From a bacterium (GTDB lineage Bacteria > Ratteibacteria > UBA8468 > B48-G9 > JAFGKM01), in contig JALNXB010000041.1 in assembly GCA_023230585.1 (NCBI GenBank), positions 1 to 16,018 on the forward strand: 16,018 bases of DNA, written 5' to 3'. Shown in pieces: positions 7,245 to 14,278 of this stretch (the first letter of the stretch is position 1; every line of letters begins with the position of its first letter). Below the pieces are notes generated by a model. It was not told the DNA's origin. It saw only the letters and a program-made list of their open reading frames with translations, and did no database searches. The translations under genes and the position numbers were made by a program.

Positions 7245-7544
7245 ATGCCAACGTATGAGTATGAATGTGAAAAATGTGGACACAATTTTGAAAAATTTCA
7301 AAAGATGAGTGATGACCCTATCTCAAAATGCCCTAAATGTAAAGGAAAAGTAAAAAGATTAATAGGGGCTGGTGGAGGGATTATTTTTAAAGGGGTTGGT
7401 TTTTATACCACAGAACATAGAAGCGAGAATTACAAAAAGAGAGAAAGAGAAGAACAGCAAGGCATTGCTTCATCTTCAACATCTTCGTCATCGTGTTCAA
7501 CTTGCTCAGCACCACCAACAAGTTGTTCAACCTGTAAAAAATAA
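7245..7544 (+). CDS. FmdB family zinc-ribbon protein
   Basis: This small 99-residue protein starts with the FmdB signature MPTYEYECEKCG. A four-cysteine zinc ribbon (C8, C11, C29, C32) is followed by the conserved LIGAGGGIIFKGVGFY segment (39-54). The family is named after a putative regulator in the methylotroph fmd cluster; its biochemical role is largely unknown. Residues 60-79 are charged, then Ser-rich. The C-terminus carries two further CSTC motifs (C84/C87 and C94/C97), which could form a second metal site. A strong GGAGG precedes the ATG at 7245. A TTGACA lies at 7180-7185 but has no well-spaced -10. Confidence 0.9.
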   Translation: MPTYEYECEKCGHNFEKFQKMSDDPISKCPKCKGKVKRLIGAGGGIIFKGVGFYTTEHRSENYKKREREEQQGIASSSTSSSSCSTCSAPPTSCSTCKK

Positions 7545-7545
7545 T

Positions 7546-7574
7546 TTGTATTTTTTTTTTGAAAGTGGTATAAT
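7546..7574 (+). promoter_or_regulatory. Promoter of tRNA-Asn
   Basis: TGGTATAAT (TATAAT at 7569-7574) is an extended -10. A weak TTGTAT at 7546-7551 lies 17 bp upstream as a -35. Transcription would start near 7581, about 12 bp before the mature tRNA end. The -35 and the T-run at 7551-7560 begin right after the fmdB stop. Confidence 0.55.
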
Positions 7575-7592
7575 TACATTTTATAATTTAAT

Positions 7593-7664
7593 TCCGGCGT
7601 AGCTCAATGGTGGAGCAAGCGGCTGTTAACCGCAAGGTTGTAGGTTCGAATCCTACCGCCGGAG
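7593..7664 (+). tRNA. tRNA-Asn (anticodon GTT)
   Basis: The 72-nt cloverleaf folds by eye. The acceptor stem is TCCGGCG (7593-7599) with CGCCGGA (7657-7663) and discriminator G7664. The D stem is GCTC/GAGC. The anticodon loop CTGTTAA at 7623-7629 has GTT at 7625-7627. The T stem is GTAGG/CCTAC around loop TTCGAAT. A U at position 1 and a G discriminator are typical of bacterial tRNA-Asn. One A-A mismatch appears at the base of the anticodon stem (27-43). CCA is not encoded, so it must be added enzymatically. Confidence 0.93.
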
Positions 7665-7720
7665 CTAATTGGTAATACCCCCTACTCTACTTCTTTTCTC
7701 CTGTTTCCCTATGCTTGTTA

Positions 7721-7778
7721 TTGCGAGGAGTGTTTAATTCCGAAGGTTTTTAGAGGAATTGCGACGTTGCAATCTCCG
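7721..7778. repeat. Dispersed palindromic repeat (beta type) at the 3' end of hsdR
   Basis: The inverse complement of this block resembles 121-178: a CGTCGCAATTCC arm, a loop, GGAATTAAAC, then CTCCTCGCAA. The hairpin here is AATTCC / GGAATT with a different loop from the copy near 150. The repeat ends 4 bp before the hsdR stop codon complement at 7783-7785. It may serve as the operon's 3' structure. Positions 7665-7720 hold nothing I can identify. Confidence 0.65.
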
Positions 7779-7782
7779 TTTT

Positions 7783-10700
7783 TTAAAACTTACCGCTGGA
7801 TATATCAAAAAACTTCTCAAAAAACTGTATCAATTTAGCCAGAACCGTCTCCCGTTTTTTTGCCCTCTCGCCACCCGGAGAAAAACGGCTCATAGAAGGT
7901 AACACCTTTGTCAGGGAGGTACCTGTTGTTGCAATACTGCCGTCCTTAAACGAATTTCTTATAAACTTGTATGTTTCGCCCGAGTTAAGGGCTTCTTCCT
8001 TAATTATCTCCTCAAGTTCCTCAAGTTTTTTCTTCTTAACATATTTAAGCCATTCTTCATCAACAACAGAATGGGCGTCCAGAGAGTTAATAAACTGGTT
8101 TATAAGCTCTCTCTTATTCCTAAGCTCAACACTCGAACCTATCGCTTTATCAATATCAACAAGAAGCTCCTTATTTTTAATATGGTCTTCGTGATATTTT
8201 TTAACAAGGTTTAAAATATAATCTATATTTATTTCAACCTGCTTTATCAACTCCATCTCAAATATAATATCGTCGGTAACATCTTCTTTCTCGCCATCTT
8301 TCTTCTTACGAAACTCGTTATAAAGGTCTATATAGGCAGAATGGTAATCCTGAATATCCCTTGGAGATAAAAGTTCGTTACCGTAAAACTCATCAAAAGC
8401 AGTAAGGATATTTCTCATCTTCAAAATCTTCCCGTACAACATTATAAAATATTTCTGGTCTTTCTCTTTAGTTATAGGAACCCCAAGAGGAAACTTTTTT
8501 AATAACTCCTCAACCAGCTCTTTATATCCTTGAATTTTTTTATTACCTTCCCAGTACCCGTTATAATACTCTTTATAAGATTTTAACAGGACAATCCCGC
8601 TGGCTTCCTTATCACCAAATAGAGCAATAGAGTTGTTGGTAGCTTCCTCAAGGTTTCTGAAACAGACAATATTCCCAAACGTCTTGATACTATTTAATAT
8701 ACGGTTGGTTCTGGAAAACGCCTGCATCAACCCGTGGAGACGAAGGTTCTTATCCAGCCAGAGGGTATTCAAAGTTGTTGCGTCAAAACCCGTCAAAAAC
8801 ATGTTTACCACAAGCAGAATATCTACTTCCCTGTTTTTCACTCTGTAACTAACATCTTTATAATAGTTCTGAAATTTTAAAGAAGTTGTATCGTAAGAAG
8901 TCCCAAACATCTTATTATAGTCCTTGATAGCATCATCAAGAAAATCTCTTGAACTCTGGTCAAGCCCGCTGGTATCCTCTGAATTTTCATCTACCACACC
9001 GTCACTCTCCATCTCATTAACACCAAAACTATATATAAGGGCAACCTTCAACCTTCTGTCGCTGGCAACATCTTTTAGTTGTTTCTTAAACTCTGCATAA
9101 TACCTTTTTGCCACCTCAATAGAAGAGACCGCAAAGATAGAGTTGAACCCGGCAAGACGTCTATCTTTAAGTTTATAAAAACTATTTCTTTTGGTCTTCT
9201 GGTCAAAATGGTCAAGGATATATCCAACAACCTTAGAAAGCCGTTCAGACGCCATAAGGACAGCTTCCCTGTCTATATCAAAGACCTCTTCATCTTTAAT
9301 ATCTTCCGCTTCCTTCATTGTAGAAACATAATCAACCTTAAAGGGTAAAACATTTCTGTCTGAGATAGCGTCAACAATAGTATAAGAATGTAATTTTTCT
9401 CCAAACGCCTGCTCAGTTGTCTTTAACTCAGGTTTACCTCCGGAAGGAGCGTTCTCTGCAAATATAGGAGTCCCTGTGAACCCGAAGAGATGATATTTAT
9501 TAAACGCTTTTGTTATGGCAGAATGCATCTCACCAAACTGTGAGCGGTGACACTCATCAAAAATCAGAACAATATGCCCGTCAAAGATTGTATGCCCTCT
9601 ATTAAAACTTATAAACCTGTCGAGTTTCTGTATGGTAGTAATAATAATCCGTGACGACGAATCTTCAAGTTGCCGTTTCAATATAGCAGTACTGGTATTA
9701 CTGTTGGCTGCCCCTTTTTGAAACTTATCATATTCGCACATCGTCTGGTAATCAAGGTCTTTACGGTCAACAACAAACAATACCTTGTCAACATAGGGAA
9801 GTTTACTTACCAGCTGGGCTGTCTTAAAACTTGTAAGTGTTTTACCTGAACCTGTAGTATGCCATATAAACCCGCCTGCATCTGTGGTCCCCCATTTTTT
9901 GTAGTTGGTACTGATATTGATTTTATTCAAAATCTTTTCAGTTGCAACAATCTGGTAAGGACGCATAACAAGAAGCTGTTTTTCAGAAGTAAAAACACAA
10001 TATTTGACCAGAACATTAAGGAGTGTATGTTTGGCAAAAAAAGTTTTAGTAAAATCAACAATATCAGGGATTGTTTTGTTGGTAGAGTCAGCCCACCAGC
10101 TGGTAAACTCAAAACTGTTACTTGACCGTTTCCCTCTTTTGACTGAACCTTCCCTCAACTCCCTGATATGCTGAGAACGGGTAGTATTACTATAATATTT
10201 GGTATAGGTCCCGTTTGAAATAACAAAAATCTGTACATACTCAAAAAGACCTGTCCCAGCCCAGAAACTCTCCCTCTGGTACCTGTTAATCTGGTTGAAC
10301 GCTTCCTGAATATCAACCCCACGCCGTTTAAGCTCAATATGCACAAGAGGCAACCCGTTAACAAGAATAGTTACATCGTACCTGTTGACTTTTAGCCCTT
10401 CAGAAGTATACTGGTTGATAACCTGAAGGGTATTTTCGTGGATATGCTCTTTATTAAGGAGATAAATATTCTTAAATGTCCCATCATCTTTTTTAAGTAT
10501 TTTTATATAATCTTCCTGTATAGTAGTGGTCTTCTCCTCAATACTCTGGTTAGGGTTAGATATCTCTGCCTTAAAGAACCTGTCCCATTCGGTATCAGAA
10601 AAGGTGTAGTTATTAAGTTTTTCCAGTTGTTTTTTTAGGTTGGATATAAGCTCTTCTTCAGAGGTGATAGATATATACTCGTAAGCTTGAGATGAAAGTT

Positions 10701-10833
10701 GCTCAATAAATACCCGTTCAAGCTCCGCTTCACTCTGGTATGTTCTGGCAGTTCGGTACAACGGAGTATATTCAGCCACAACAGTGCTTTGAGGGTTTTC
10801 TGCTACAAGTTTAAATTTATAATTACTCTCCAT
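7783..10833 (-). CDS. hsdR: Type I restriction enzyme R subunit (HsdR)
   Basis: This 1016-residue protein is close to the EcoR124 HsdR length. The N-terminal PD-(D/E)xK nuclease has D153 (DVTILVNG) and E167-x-K169 (IELKR), followed by a QxxxY motif (Q181-Y185). The SF2 translocase has Walker A HTTGSGKT (325-332), Walker B DECH (426-429), FTGTP (452-456), and a motif VI region with LTGFD and QAFSRTNR. The C-terminal ~200 residues are helical and probably contact the methyltransferase core. Together with HsdM and HsdS it would cut unmodified foreign DNA after ATP-driven translocation. It overlaps the end of hsdS by 11 bp, with AAAGGAAG just before its ATG, so translation is probably coupled. 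I see no frameshift or lost catalytic residue. Confidence 0.96.
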   Translation of the reverse strand: MESNYKFKLVAENPQSTVVAEYTPLYRTARTYQSEAELERVFIEQLSSQAYEYISITSEEELISNLKKQLEKLNNYTFSDTEWDRFFKAEISNPNQSIEEKTTTIQEDYIKILKKDDGTFKNIYLLNKEHIHENTLQVINQYTSEGLKVNRYDVTILVNGLPLVHIELKRRGVDIQEAFNQINRYQRESFWAGTGLFEYVQIFVISNGTYTKYYSNTTRSQHIRELREGSVKRGKRSSNSFEFTSWWADSTNKTIPDIVDFTKTFFAKHTLLNVLVKYCVFTSEKQLLVMRPYQIVATEKILNKINISTNYKKWGTTDAGGFIWHTTGSGKTLTSFKTAQLVSKLPYVDKVLFVVDRKDLDYQTMCEYDKFQKGAANSNTSTAILKRQLEDSSSRIIITTIQKLDRFISFNRGHTIFDGHIVLIFDECHRSQFGEMHSAITKAFNKYHLFGFTGTPIFAENAPSGGKPELKTTEQAFGEKLHSYTIVDAISDRNVLPFKVDYVSTMKEAEDIKDEEVFDIDREAVLMASERLSKVVGYILDHFDQKTKRNSFYKLKDRRLAGFNSIFAVSSIEVAKRYYAEFKKQLKDVASDRRLKVALIYSFGVNEMESDGVVDENSEDTSGLDQSSRDFLDDAIKDYNKMFGTSYDTTSLKFQNYYKDVSYRVKNREVDILLVVNMFLTGFDATTLNTLWLDKNLRLHGLMQAFSRTNRILNSIKTFGNIVCFRNLEEATNNSIALFGDKEASGIVLLKSYKEYYNGYWEGNKKIQGYKELVEELLKKFPLGVPITKEKDQKYFIMLYGKILKMRNILTAFDEFYGNELLSPRDIQDYHSAYIDLYNEFRKKKDGEKEDVTDDIIFEMELIKQVEINIDYILNLVKKYHEDHIKNKELLVDIDKAIGSSVELRNKRELINQFINSLDAHSVVDEEWLKYVKKKKLEELEEIIKEEALNSGETYKFIRNSFKDGSIATTGTSLTKVLPSMSRFSPGGERAKKRETVLAKLIQFFEKFFDISSGKF

Positions 10834-11935
10834 CTTCCTTTCCCAATGGTTTAAATGTCAACAAGCTGTCCCGATAATACTCATACTGTTTTCTGCGCGC
10901 ATCAATCTCCGCAGGAAGCCCTTCAGATATACTATTTACAAGAGAATCAAACTTATCAAGGATAGATACTATCCTCTCCTGCTCAGATATAGGCGGTACC
11001 GGGATTTTGATTTTAGAATACTTAGAAATCCAATGTCGCATATGATCTTTAAAAGTATATTGTATACATCTCATTGCGTAATAAATAAATTTAAAAGTTG
11101 CAACATTGTTAATTTTAGGTTTAAGAATTTTCATTGCAGAAGATTTGACCTTGAAATTAAAAGCAACCCAATGAAAAGATGTAGTAAAATCGTCAAAAAT
11201 AATTACTGGATTCTCTTCGCTTGCTTTATAAATTCCATCTTCCTCATTAGTGTAACCCAGTATAAAACTTTGCCCAGCAGTTAAAACCGGGATATTAAAA
11301 TTTTCATTATATTCGACTGACCGCACAATATATTTCGAAGGTTGCTCATAATCTAATAATTCACCCAATTTCTTCCACTCTACCTTGTCTCCAAAAGTCA
11401 GAAGTTCATCCCGATAGTGTTCGTACTGCTTCCTCCTTGCCTCCAACTCTGCCTCCAACTCTGTAAATTTATCAAGAATCCTTACAATCTCTTCCTGTAC
11501 CTCCAACGGTGGTATTGGGATTTTGATTTTTTTTAAGAAACTAAAATGCCTTGTATATTTTCCAGTTTTTTTATAGAAATTATTGAAAGAATAATAAATA
11601 TATTTAGGTAATATACCATCTACCTTAATAATTTTTATACCATCTGCACCTTGTGCAAAAGTAAAATCTATATATTTTATTGTTTCGGTATGATCTCCAA
11701 AAACTATATACTTTTCAGTAGAAATTAAAGCATTTATATCATCTGTATAGCCAACAATAAAGTCTTGTCCTTGATCAATAATTGGAAACCTACCGATCGT
11801 ATTATACTTTTTCTTTGGTAATTTTTTGGGTGGAGTAATAGTTGAAAGCAATTTTTCATCAAGCAATTTTTGCACACTCTTAAACTCCACTCCGTCAGGA
11901 CACATCTCAGCAAGAAGTTTTTCAATCTTATTCAT
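10823..11935 (-). CDS. hsdS: Type I restriction-modification specificity subunit (HsdS)
   Basis: This 370-residue protein has two target-recognition domains (about 15-140 and 185-312). Each is followed by a conserved helical spacer: EEIVRILDKF through ARRKQYEHYRDELLTF (148-181), and ERIVSILDKF through ARRKQYEYYRDSLLTF (320-361). This twofold architecture is diagnostic of HsdS, and each domain reads one half of a bipartite DNA site. Both recognition domains resemble each other (GQDFIVGYT versus GQSFILGYT), as in EcoR124-type subunits. The central spacer carries a doubled ELEA tetrapeptide (159-166). The ATG overlaps the TGA of the upstream rhuM-like relic as ATGA. The 3' end overlaps hsdR. The recognition sequence cannot be inferred. 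Confidence 0.95.
   Translation of the reverse strand: MNKIEKLLAEMCPDGVEFKSVQKLLDEKLLSTITPPKKLPKKKYNTIGRFPIIDQGQDFIVGYTDDINALISTEKYIVFGDHTETIKYIDFTFAQGADGIKIIKVDGILPKYIYYSFNNFYKKTGKYTRHFSFLKKIKIPIPPLEVQEEIVRILDKFTELEAELEARRKQYEHYRDELLTFGDKVEWKKLGELLDYEQPSKYIVRSVEYNENFNIPVLTAGQSFILGYTNEEDGIYKASEENPVIIFDDFTTSFHWVAFNFKVKSSAMKILKPKINNVATFKFIYYAMRCIQYTFKDHMRHWISKYSKIKIPVPPISEQERIVSILDKFDSLVNSISEGLPAEIDARRKQYEYYRDSLLTFKPLGKEDGE
11439..11462 (-). repeat. 12-bp tandem duplication in the central spacer of hsdS
   Basis: GCCTCCAACTCT occurs twice, back to back, on the plus strand. It encodes two ELEA tetrapeptides (HsdS residues 159-166) in the helix linking the two recognition domains. In EcoR124I and its relative EcoR124II, the number of such 4-residue repeats sets the spacer length of the recognition site. 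Confidence 0.8.
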
Positions 11936-12096
11936 ATTTTTTTCTTTTCCAATTTTTTCTGAGTATTTTTAATTGCTTCCAAATACGCCTTCTCAACCTC
12001 ACTCAGGTTTTTTGCTTTATACTTGCGGTACTCTGAAGTAGCTTTTTCATCAAAGGCAGTTGTTCGGAATTTCCGAACAACTGATTCACGCAACCT
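11932..12096 (-). pseudogene. Remnant of a RhuM-family gene between hsdM and hsdS
   Basis: An open frame of 54 codons without a good start follows an in-frame TAA (12097-12099). It begins RLRESVVRKFRTTA, which resembles the conserved VVRxFRTTA motif in the N-terminal third of RhuM (COG3943-type) proteins. It then passes directly to a lysine-rich tail (SEYRKYKAKNLSEVEKAYLE, then KNTQKKLEKKK) that resembles a RhuM C-terminus. The ~200 or more residues normally between are missing, as is the sequence before the motif. The stop TGA overlaps the hsdS start as ATGA, the arrangement expected if an intact rhuM once sat in this operon, as it commonly does in type I loci. A fragment using the TTG at 12091-12093 cannot be excluded but has a poor ribosome binding site. 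Family assignment is from recalled motifs. Confidence 0.6.
12057..12083. repeat. 27-bp perfect palindrome
   Basis: Arms CAGTTGTTCGGAA and TTCCGAACAACTG (13 bp each) flank a single central base. It coincides with the codons for SVVRKFRTTA in the rhuM-like relic. It is the longest perfect palindrome I noticed in the window. No T-run follows, so it is not an obvious terminator. Confidence 0.85.
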
Positions 12097-12161
12097 TTAA
12101 CATGTTTTTTCTTCCTATCTTGTTACCCCAAGCACCCACTCTGTCACCCAACGCCCCAACC

Positions 12162-12200
12162 TGTCATCCTGAACTTGTTTACCCTAGCAGGGTTTCAGGA
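12162..12200. repeat. Dispersed hairpin module with a nested palindromic insert, 3' of hsdM
   Basis: TGTCATCCTGAACTTGTTT matches the outer part of the second hairpin of the 5411-5508 element. The partner arm TTCAGGA (12194-12200) is displaced by about 15 bases that contain their own hairpin, ACCCT-AGC-AGGGT (12181-12193). The module ends 5 bp before the complement of the hsdM stop codon (12206-12208). Together with 12097-12161, in which I see nothing else, it separates hsdM from the rhuM remnant. Confidence 0.7.
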
Positions 12201-12205
12201 AGCCC

Positions 12206-13771
12206 TTACAGTTCTGATACTATCTTATCTATATCTTTACGTAACTCGTTTTGTCTTGCAACTATCCCGGCAATCTCTCTGTTGAGTTTTTTAATATCTA
12301 TTACCTCACGGGTATCTTCAGGAATTACATAACTTGATACAGATATATTATAATCATTATCTTCAATCTCTTTATTGCTAACAACTTTTGCAAAATAATC
12401 TTTATCTTTCCGCCCGATAAATGTTTCCAAAATCTTATTTATATTCTCCGGTGCAAGCTTGTTCTTGTTGCCACTCTTTACAAATTCAGCTGAAGCGTCA
12501 ATAAAGAGTATCTTATTATCTTTTTTACTCTTTTTAAGTACAATTATACAGGTAGCAATGCCTACTCCAAAGAAAAGGTTTGACGGAAGCTGTATAACTG
12601 TATCTATATAATTGTTATCAACAAGGTATTTTCTTATCTTCTGCTCAGCACCTCCACGGTATAAGACCCCGGGAAACTCAACTATTGCCGCCGTACCAAC
12701 AGTTGAAAGCCACGAGAGTATATGCATTGTAAAGGCAAAGTCGGCTTTACTTTTAGGTGCCAGAACCCCTGCCGGTGAAAAGCGGGGGTCGTTTATAAGT
12801 ATTGGGTTACTATCGCCTGCCCACTTTATAGCATAAGGCGGATTAGAGACAATAACGTCAAAGGGTATATCGTCCCAATGTTTGGGGTCTGTAAGGGTAT
12901 CTCCGTGTGCGATATTAAAATGGTTATAGTTTATATCGTGTAGAAACATATTGATACGACACAGGTTGTATGTGGTTAGATTTATTTCCTGCCCAAAGAA
13001 GCCCATCCTTACATTCTCTTTCCCGAGCACTTTAGCAAATTTTAGGAGTAACGAACCCGACCCGCAGGCAGGGTCATATACCTTGTTGACCTCTTTCTTA
13101 CCAGCGGTTGTCAACAGAGCAAGTAACTCGCTTACCTCCTGAGGAGTAAAAAACTCACCTCCTGACCTGCCAGCGTTGGAAGCGTACATTGTCATTAAAA
13201 ATTCATAAGCATCCCCAAAAGCGTCTATTGAGTTGTCCGAGTAATTACCAAGCTGAAGGTCACCTATCGCATCCAGAAGTTTTACAAGTTTTTCGTTCCT
13301 CTTTTCAACAGTATTACCAAGTTTGTTGGAGTTGACATCAAGGTCGTCAAAGAGCCCTTTTATATCGTCTTCACTATCAAACCCTATAGCTGAATTTTCT
13401 ATATTATGGAACACTCTGGCAAGGGTTTCGTTTAGTTTCTCGTCGGTACGAGCTTTTGCACAAACATTAACAAAAAGTTCGCTGGGTAAAATATAGAACC
13501 CTTTTTCAAGTACCGTCTCTTCTTTGCCAAAGAGAGCATCTTCATCTGATAATTGTGTATAGTCAAACTCTCTGTTGCCACTACGCCTCTCTTCTTTGTT
13601 TATGTAGTTGATGAGGTTCTCACTTATGAAACGGTAAAAGAGGATACCCAGAACGTACTGCTTAAAGTCCCAGCCGTCAACACTACCACGAAGGTCGTTT
13701 GCTATCTTCCAGATTGTTCGGTGTAGTTCAGCCCGTTCCTCTTCTCTTGGTATGTTAGAATTGTTTGCCAT
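12206..13771 (-). CDS. hsdM: Type I restriction-modification methyltransferase subunit (HsdM)
   Basis: This 521-residue protein is essentially the same length as EcoR124 HsdM. The N-terminal helical HsdM_N domain spans about 14-165 (WKIANDLRGSVDGWDFKQYVLGILFYR). The N6-adenine methyltransferase domain follows. GRSGGEFFTP (201-210) precedes motif I, DPACGSG (233-239), for S-adenosylmethionine. NPPY (310-313) is the catalytic motif IV. The protein methylates adenines in the site chosen by HsdS, protecting host DNA. The frame is open up to 13951. I chose 13771 because homologues begin near here, AGAGGT precedes this ATG, and a promoter lies inside the extension (13830-13858). It is the first gene of the operon; hsdS starts 270 bp downstream. 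Confidence 0.96.
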   Translation of the reverse strand: MANNSNIPREEERAELHRTIWKIANDLRGSVDGWDFKQYVLGILFYRFISENLINYINKEERRSGNREFDYTQLSDEDALFGKEETVLEKGFYILPSELFVNVCAKARTDEKLNETLARVFHNIENSAIGFDSEDDIKGLFDDLDVNSNKLGNTVEKRNEKLVKLLDAIGDLQLGNYSDNSIDAFGDAYEFLMTMYASNAGRSGGEFFTPQEVSELLALLTTAGKKEVNKVYDPACGSGSLLLKFAKVLGKENVRMGFFGQEINLTTYNLCRINMFLHDINYNHFNIAHGDTLTDPKHWDDIPFDVIVSNPPYAIKWAGDSNPILINDPRFSPAGVLAPKSKADFAFTMHILSWLSTVGTAAIVEFPGVLYRGGAEQKIRKYLVDNNYIDTVIQLPSNLFFGVGIATCIIVLKKSKKDNKILFIDASAEFVKSGNKNKLAPENINKILETFIGRKDKDYFAKVVSNKEIEDNDYNISVSSYVIPEDTREVIDIKKLNREIAGIVARQNELRKDIDKIVSEL

Positions 13772-13829
13772 TATTTTACCTCTTATTAAAAACGGGTTGG
13801 GTTGGTAAGATGTTTTTATGTGTAGGTTA

Positions 13830-13858
13830 ATTTTACGCTTTTCTGCCGTAAAAATCAA
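13830..13858 (-). promoter_or_regulatory. Promoter of the hsd operon
   Basis: On the minus strand TTGATT (13853-13858) and TAAAAT (13830-13835) are separated by exactly 17 bp. The transcript would start near 13823, giving a leader of roughly 50 bases before the hsdM ATG at 13771. Confidence 0.6.
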
Positions 13859-13927
13859 TTTTGTGTAGAGTATAAGCGAGTCTTGTCCCGACAGTATTTC
13901 TGAGGAAATTGTACCACTCTTGGTTGC

Positions 13928-13992
13928 AAACCCCCGAGGAATACTTCGCAAACCTCAGGGGATTGCTTCGTATTCGCTCGCAATGACAATCT
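13928..13992. repeat. Palindromic repeat with GATTGCTTCG...CGCAATGACAATCT tail
   Basis: CCCCGAGG (13932-13939) pairs with CCTCAGGGG (13953-13961), apart from one bulged base. It is followed by GGATTGCTTCGTATTCGCTCGC and a CAATGACAATC end. It resembles the general class of short intergenic palindromes scattered in many bacterial genomes. No second full copy lies in this window. Confidence 0.45.
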
Positions 13993-14003
13993 TTCCTTAT
14001 TTG

Positions 14004-14024
14004 CCTCTCCCCTTGAGGGAGAGG
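14004..14024. repeat. CCTCTCCC / GGGAGAGG hairpin module, copy 2
   Basis: A perfect 8-bp stem has loop CTTGA. The following ATGCAAGGTGAGGGG parallels the GATTAAGGGTGAGGGG tail after the 5312-5334 hairpin. Here a GGGGGGCTTTTTT tract follows (to 14048), so on the plus strand it might act as a terminator, although no plus-strand gene feeds it. Confidence 0.65.
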
Positions 14025-14060
14025 ATGCAAGGTGAGGGGGGCTTTTTTCTTTATGTCTTT

Positions 14061-14119
14061 GCTTTTGTCTTTTATTTCGTTAAAAAAGTATGTGTTTAGG
14101 AACGAATTACGAGGTGCTA
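14061..14119. repeat. Dispersed repeat module (alpha), copy 2, inverted
   Basis: The inverse complement matches 52-110: TAGCACCTCGTAATTCGTTC, the ACACATACTTTTTTAACGAAA core and a purine-rich end, with a handful of differences. Relative to the first copy it is joined to the beta module in a different order. Confidence 0.7.
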
Positions 14120-14138
14120 ACCGACGCTTTTTGCTTGT

Positions 14139-14207
14139 CTTACGAGGAGCGTCTTAGCCCGAATACTTTCTGTGGGATTGCAACGTGGTAATCCTCGTCT
14201 TTATCCT
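14139..14207. repeat. Dispersed repeat module (beta), copy inverted relative to 112-178
   Basis: The inverse complement begins AGGATAAAGAC, continues GAGGATTACCACGTTGCAAT and ends in CGCTCCTCG, matching the left copy at both ends. The middle hairpin section differs completely. Conserved flanks with a replaced centre suggest modular exchange. Confidence 0.65.
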
Positions 14208-14278
14208 ATACACTATTGTTTATTCCCATTCCTTTTCCGCCTACGGCTTACCAATTTTGCCTTCTGCTCATCACACTC

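Noticed and set aside
9859..10125. Plus-strand open frames opposite hsdR, hsdS and hsdM, and minus-strand frames opposite the FAH, PcRGLX-like and M20 genes
   Set aside because: They are antisense shadows of well-supported genes, with no start signals or family resemblance.
10823..11935. Phase-variable hsdS by inversion with a silent cassette
   Set aside because: Only one hsdS is present and there is no recombinase or partial hsdS copy within the window.
13772..13951. 60-codon N-terminal extension of hsdM
   Set aside because: The extension contains the promoter and a non-conserved leader; the internal ATG at 13771 has a ribosome binding site and gives the usual HsdM length.
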